Positions 60,405 to 64,000 of a stretch of 64,000 nucleotides of DNA are shown here, in pieces. Location of the stretch: the NCBI RefSeq assembly GCF_000829455.1, contig NZ_JXAK01000015.1:1-64000 (forward strand). Reading direction: 5' to 3'. Made by a program: the position numbers and the translations under genes. The notes below the pieces were generated by a model. That model ran no database searches, was not told where the DNA came from, and worked only from the letters and a program-made list of their open reading frames with translations. Position 1 is the stretch's first letter. Each line of letters starts with the position of its first letter. This DNA is from Gordoniibacillus kamchatkensis (lineage in GTDB: Bacteria > Bacillota > Bacilli > Paenibacillales > NBRC-103111).

Positions 60405-60420
60405 GTGTAATCGTTTACAC
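60405..60420 (-). promoter_or_regulatory. LacI-family/cre-like operator of the dehydrogenase gene
   Basis: GTGTAA-TCGT-TTACAC has perfect 6-bp arms and matches the CcpA consensus at 13 of 14 positions in either orientation. It overlaps the expected start site of the promoter at 60427-60455. Either CcpA or a specific LacI-type repressor could bind. Confidence 0.7.
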
Positions 60421-60426
60421 AAACCC

Positions 60427-60455
60427 ATTATAAAATCAATCCGCGCCGCTGTCAA
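60427..60455 (-). promoter_or_regulatory. Perfect sigma-A promoter of the dehydrogenase gene
   Basis: On the minus strand TTGACA (60455-60450) and TATAAT (60432-60427) are separated by exactly 17 bases, a full-consensus promoter. The operator at 60405-60420 follows immediately. Confidence 0.9.
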
Positions 60456-60566
60456 TAAACGGATCGGTCGTTTAAGCCAATTGTCATGCCGGCTGCGGCC
60501 GGCCGGCACGGCGAGAAGCAAGCCGGCCGTTCCGCACCCGTATGCAGCCGAACAGAGGCCGCCCCG

Positions 60567-61841
60567 TTACATCGGAACGCCAGTCGGCCTCGTTTCCGCC
60601 GCCTTCAGCGTGCTGCGCAGCGAAGACAGCAAGCCGATGGCGACGAACAAAACGACAAAGACGAAGCCTGTCGACATCATGATGGCGGCGGGGCTGACGA
60701 TCGTTCCGAGCGATCCGTAACCAAGATTGCACAGCGCCATCAGTCCCGCTGCGATGATAATATAGACGCTCGATACGCGGCCTTGGTAGCTCGGATCGGT
60801 ACGCTGCATAATGAGCGCATTGCTCGATGCCATGAATACGGCCTGCGTCGCGCCGACGAAGAACGCCATAAGGATCGTCATCCATGGCGCATATGTAAAA
60901 GCAAGAAAGCTTAGCGACAAGCCGCTGCCGACCGCTGTGACCGCATATATTCGGACCAGCAACCTTTTTTCGGATACCCCTGCTGTCGAAAGATTGCCCA
61001 GTACGGCACCGAGCCCGACGAAAGTCATGATGCTGCCGTACAAGCTGCCGTCCATCCCGTCCATCCCCTCCATCCCTTCCATCCGATGCGAGCTGAAAGA
61101 TGGCAGCAATCCGTTAAAAGACATCGTCAACGCGCAGTGCAGGCCGACAAGCAGAATCAGCAGCCCGATCGGCTGCAGCCGGATGTACGTAAATCCGTCC
61201 AGTAACGAGCGCAGCACCGTGCTTCCGCGGGCAGCGGATGCGTGCATGTAATCGTCGCGGATTGCGATGCGTGCCGAGCACAATGCGGCACCTGCATAGA
61301 GCACGACGCTAAGGCCGATTACCGCATTGACGCCGTACCCAGCGAGCAGCGGCGTCGCAAGACCCGCGCCGAAAAACTCGGCCCCGTGACTCACTACTCC
61401 CATCAACGCGGCGGCGTTGTGAAGCTTTTCCTTATGTACGATAACCGGGATCATCGCATTCGACATGACGAGCTGGGTGCTGGACGTAATGCCGAGTCCC
61501 AAAGAGCATGCGATCACAAGCCATAGCGATTGGTTGCCCGACAAGTGGGCGGCAAGCTGCAACGCTACAAAACAAGCGCTTAGCGCCTGCGCAGCCGTGT
61601 ATATTTTGCGGCGGTTGAACTTGTCGGCGAGCACGCCGGCATACGGCCCGATGAGAATGACGGGAATCATCGTCGCAAACATACCGAACCCCACCCACAG
61701 GGAAGAATGGCTCAACGTGTACAACAGCCAGCCGACGCCGACCATATAGGACCAGTTCGCGGAATTCGAAAGCGCGCTCGAAAACCACATCAGGCGAAAA
61801 TCGTGGTTGCCGAACGATGACCAGACGCTGCTTAATTTCAA
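60567..61841 (-). CDS. MFS transporter with an insert of tandem repeats
   Basis: A 424-residue MFS_3-type transporter with 12 predicted helices (TM1 FSSALSNSANWSYMVGVGWL; motif A GVLADKFNRRKIYTA). Four tandem 9-bp units encode M-E-G-M-E-G-M-D-G-M-D-G in an extramembrane loop between the central helices. It is similar to the truncated gene at 48734-49245. It is monocistronic between the dehydrogenase promoter and the spore ATP-grasp gene. Substrate unknown. Confidence 0.85.
   Translation of the reverse strand: MKLSSVWSSFGNHDFRLMWFSSALSNSANWSYMVGVGWLLYTLSHSSLWVGFGMFATMIPVILIGPYAGVLADKFNRRKIYTAAQALSACFVALQLAAHLSGNQSLWLVIACSLGLGITSSTQLVMSNAMIPVIVHKEKLHNAAALMGVVSHGAEFFGAGLATPLLAGYGVNAVIGLSVVLYAGAALCSARIAIRDDYMHASAARGSTVLRSLLDGFTYIRLQPIGLLILLVGLHCALTMSFNGLLPSFSSHRMEGMEGMDGMDGSLYGSIMTFVGLGAVLGNLSTAGVSEKRLLVRIYAVTAVGSGLSLSFLAFTYAPWMTILMAFFVGATQAVFMASSNALIMQRTDPSYQGRVSSVYIIIAAGLMALCNLGYGSLGTIVSPAAIMMSTGFVFVVLFVAIGLLSSLRSTLKAAETRPTGVPM
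61051..61086 (-). repeat. 9-bp tandem repeats in the MFS gene
   Basis: Four units of TCCATCCCN (last unit TCCATCCGA) run head to tail and translate to repeating Met-Asp/Glu-Gly. In-frame copy-number change would alter loop length without breaking the protein. Confidence 0.85.
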
Positions 61842-61955
61842 AGCGGACCCACCTCATTTGCTTGGTATGGATGGCATAATAAAAAGGCAGCCGAACATCG
61901 CTTTAGGCTGCCTCTAGCATCTATATTAACAGAAACTGGCCGCGTTTTGCCATCC

Positions 61956-63041
61956 TTATGTTTTGGATTGCCGCGCTAAAAACATAGCGTATTGAATTGG
62001 CCTACGAATGGATGTGCGGTATGCGGCAAATTGCTTCGCTTTCAGAAAAGCTTCGTGGCTCGGCTTCGGGTTGGCTTCGATTAGCCAGACGTTGCCGTTT
62101 ACATCGATCCCGACGTCAAGTCCGAATTCGATCATGGAGCCGAAGCGCTGCTCCACCACGTTCATCAATTGGAGAGCCAAGCTTTCGCACTCCCGCTCGA
62201 TTTCCGCCGCTCTCTGCGCTCCGAACCGCTCTTTCATAAACGTCTGAAAATTTAGCGCCTTCCCGTCACCGTAAATGAGATTGGTGGTGGGGCTGTTTCG
62301 TCCGCCTACACGCAGCACTTTTCCGGTTACTTTCCAATTTCCGTACCCGTCTTTCTGAATAAGCAGACGGGCATCGACAAGGCGGCCGGAAATGAGCTCC
62401 AAGTCCAATCCTTGCTGCACCATGAACTTTCCGGAACGGATCTGTTCCGTTTGAACCCACTTGCCGGCCCAGCGGGCTACCGCTTTTTCGGAGTGCAGCT
62501 CGTGCTTGACGACGGCACCCGACCTTTTCCTCCCCCGAATCAAGTATTTGCCGTTTACGCTCCGAATTTTGGCTACGCTATGCCCGCCCGTTCCGTTACC
62601 AGGCTTCACATAGACGATAGGGTACTTCGCCAGCATCTGTTCGAGCCCCGGAGAGGAAAAGATGCGCGTTTCAGGAATCCAGCGCCTCACCTGATCGGAG
62701 CCGGCGAACAGCTTCATCGCCTTCCATTTATACGTAAACTTATGATTGGCGTAAGTAAACAGATCTTTGCGCCGGCGCATATCCCGAAACGGTTTGTACA
62801 GCATCCGGCAAAAATCGATTACGACATCCGGCCACGGGCACGTTTCTTCCCGCCACCCGCCGCCGGACGCCGGTGTAAAGCCGCGGATCGTTCTGCTCGC
62901 TTCCCTAAGGTCCATATGCGAAAACACGTACACGCGAGCTCCCAGCTTCTCGCCTTCTACCGCAAGATCCCGCAAAAACTTGGCATTCATAAATACGCGC
63001 CCGCTTCGATGCGCGAGAATGCCAACCACTGGTTTGGACAT
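61956..63041 (-). CDS. YheC/YheD family spore coat-associated ATP-grasp protein
   Basis: A 361-residue ATP-grasp protein. The N-terminus (KPVVGILAHRSGRVFMNAKF) and segment CRMLYKPFRDMRRRKDLF are characteristic of the YheC/YheD family. The ATP-grasp nucleotide pocket reads YPIVYVKPGNGTGGHSVAKI, and the catalytic end SMIEFGLDVGIDVNGNVWLI is followed by EANPKPSH. ATG 63041 with GGAGG 6 bases upstream is preferred over the longer frame. Such proteins associate with the endospore coat; the ligated substrate is unknown. Confidence 0.9.
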   Translation of the reverse strand: MSKPVVGILAHRSGRVFMNAKFLRDLAVEGEKLGARVYVFSHMDLREASRTIRGFTPASGGGWREETCPWPDVVIDFCRMLYKPFRDMRRRKDLFTYANHKFTYKWKAMKLFAGSDQVRRWIPETRIFSSPGLEQMLAKYPIVYVKPGNGTGGHSVAKIRSVNGKYLIRGRKRSGAVVKHELHSEKAVARWAGKWVQTEQIRSGKFMVQQGLDLELISGRLVDARLLIQKDGYGNWKVTGKVLRVGGRNSPTTNLIYGDGKALNFQTFMKERFGAQRAAEIERECESLALQLMNVVEQRFGSMIEFGLDVGIDVNGNVWLIEANPKPSHEAFLKAKQFAAYRTSIRRPIQYAMFLARQSKT

Positions 63042-63123
63042 ATAGGCCTCCATGCAACCGTTTTGTGTCAATGTACACGGAGCCCAAACGTTCGGTCACG
63101 GCAGTAGCCTATAGCCGCTATGA

Positions 63124-64000
63124 TTAGCGCCTTCGCAATATGCCCTCGATTTCCTTCATCTGCTCCGGCGCCAGCGGGCCGAAGCTCATGGCTTGCGCCG
63201 CTTCCTCCACTTGCTTCACCGTTTTCAGCCCGGGAATCGGAATCGTGCAACCGCTTCTGCCCCAAATCCATCCTAGCGCCCCTTGCACGAGGCTGCGCTG
63301 TCCGGAAGTCAATATTTCCTTGACCGAATGGAGCGCGTCCAAATATTCGGCGCACGGCTTGCCGTCTTTAAAATAGATCACCCACTCGTGCTTGCTGCCG
63401 CGAACATCGTCGGACGGCAATGTCGACTCCCTGTTAAACTTGCCGCTCAGCAGCCCCATGGCAAGCGGCGTATTGTTGATGCTGCTCAGCCCCCGCCGCT
63501 CGCACAATTCGATCATTTCCTTGTTATCGCTCAGTACGTTTAAATCGTGCTGGATGGCAGCGCCGGAAGAACGCTCGGCGAACGCTTCGGCCCTGTCCGT
63601 GTCCGCTGTGCTCCATCCGTAGGCGCGGATCAAGCCTTGCTCCTTTAGCCGCTCCAGCGATTCGATGACGGAGTCCAACTGCTCGACAGGCATGTGACCG
63701 ACATGAATTTGATACAAGTCGATGTAATCGGTCGCAAGGCGCCGCAGCGACGCCTCGCAAGCTTGGCGTATATACTCGGGGGACAAATCGTAGCGGGCAT
63801 ACACTTGTCGGGTTTGAGCGTCGTGGGGAAACCCGAATTTGGTAGCGATAACCGTTTCATGCCGCCGGCCCTTTAATGCTTGGCCGATAATCTCCTCGCT
63901 ATGTCCGGCCCCGTAGGCGTCCGACGTGTCAAAGAAATTGATGCCGAGCTCCAGCGCCCGTCCGATCGCGCGGATCGACTCCCGATCGTCGACCTCTCCC
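63124..64000 (-). CDS. Aldo/keto reductase, partial
   Basis: The C-terminal 291 residues of an AKR, cut by the window edge (5' part missing). Catalytic and family motifs read GINFFDTSDAYGAGHSEEII (Asp, Tyr), TVIATKFGF (Lys), YIDLYQIHVGHMPVEQ (His) and the cofactor segment GCTIPIPGLKTVKQVEEAA. It resembles the YajO/IolS-type general stress reductases. The stop at 63124 is 52 bases from the neighbouring gene, with no terminator seen. Confidence 0.88.
   Translation of the reverse strand, partial: GEVDDRESIRAIGRALELGINFFDTSDAYGAGHSEEIIGQALKGRRHETVIATKFGFPHDAQTRQVYARYDLSPEYIRQACEASLRRLATDYIDLYQIHVGHMPVEQLDSVIESLERLKEQGLIRAYGWSTADTDRAEAFAERSSGAAIQHDLNVLSDNKEMIELCERRGLSSINNTPLAMGLLSGKFNRESTLPSDDVRGSKHEWVIYFKDGKPCAEYLDALHSVKEILTSGQRSLVQGALGWIWGRSGCTIPIPGLKTVKQVEEAAQAMSFGPLAPEQMKEIEGILRRR

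Noticed and set aside
1-64000. CRISPR array, prophage, integron or insertion sequence
   Set aside because: No spaced direct repeats, no transposase or integrase-like frames and no terminal inverted repeats were found.
1-64000. tRNA or rRNA genes
   Set aside because: No cloverleaf-like segments with conserved T-loop sequence or rRNA-like stretches were noticed; a covariance search would be needed to exclude them fully.

Overview
The window looks like a chromosomal segment from a Paenibacillaceae-type Firmicute (Paenibacillus/Cohnella-like). The evidence is a fairly high GC coding bias, strong GGAGG ribosome binding sites, textbook sigma-A promoters, many MalF/MalG-type sugar ABC transporters with lipoprotein binding proteins, YesM/YesN two-component proteins, ROK, AraC and DeoR regulators, an S-layer-homology protein, spore genes (CotF-like, YheC/D-like) and the bacillithiol pair yojF-bshB2. 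I see no rRNA, tRNA, CRISPR array, phage or transposase.

Layout. 1-7.7 kb (minus): a partial sugar permease, then an operon of YesN response regulator, alpha-galactosidase-like hydrolase, aldo/keto reductase, NIF3-like protein and YesM histidine kinase. 7.7-8.65 kb is non-coding with a long inverted repeat. 8.65-11.6 kb: a GH127 hydrolase divergent from an AraC regulator. 11.75-22.9 kb (minus): DeoR regulator, mannose-6-phosphate isomerase fusion, ROK sugar kinase, GH13_18 phosphorylase, a glycerate kinase stub, a sugar ABC importer, an SGNH hydrolase and a GH63-like hydrolase. Together these suggest uptake and breakdown of glucosyl- or mannosylglycerate. 23-30 kb: a duplicated AraC fragment, S-layer protein, SDR-like protein, spore coat protein, and a GntR/ABC (YtrA-like) operon with a clear operator. 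30.2-30.9 kb: a PD-(D/E)xK nuclease with winged helix. 31.2-43.4 kb (minus): nagB, ROK kinase, paired half-size ChrA proteins, ROK repressor, GGT-like enzyme, and a sugar/polyol operon (two Gfo/Idh dehydrogenases, an isomerase, an ABC importer). 43.6-48.7 kb (plus): small secreted protein, GNAT, then a TetR-controlled MFS/SDR/DUF5519/lipoprotein set. 48.7-55.9 kb (minus): two MFS genes (one truncated), ROK repressor, amidohydrolase, ABC importer. 56.2-59.05 kb (plus): a lyase of the argininosuccinate lyase/fumarase superfamily, a BadF kinase stub, yojF, bshB2 and a GH4 stub. 59.1-64 kb (minus): alcohol dehydrogenase with an operator, MFS, spore ATP-grasp protein and a partial aldo/keto reductase.

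Two cross-cutting features matter. At least nine genes carry a single-base frameshift that can be repaired by changing a 2-3 base homopolymer by one base, which looks more like sequencing error than decay. Separately, several genes survive only as short N-terminal stubs after an intact upstream gene (glycerate kinase, BadF kinase, GH4, plus a C-terminally truncated MFS), which indicates real deletions or assembly collapses.
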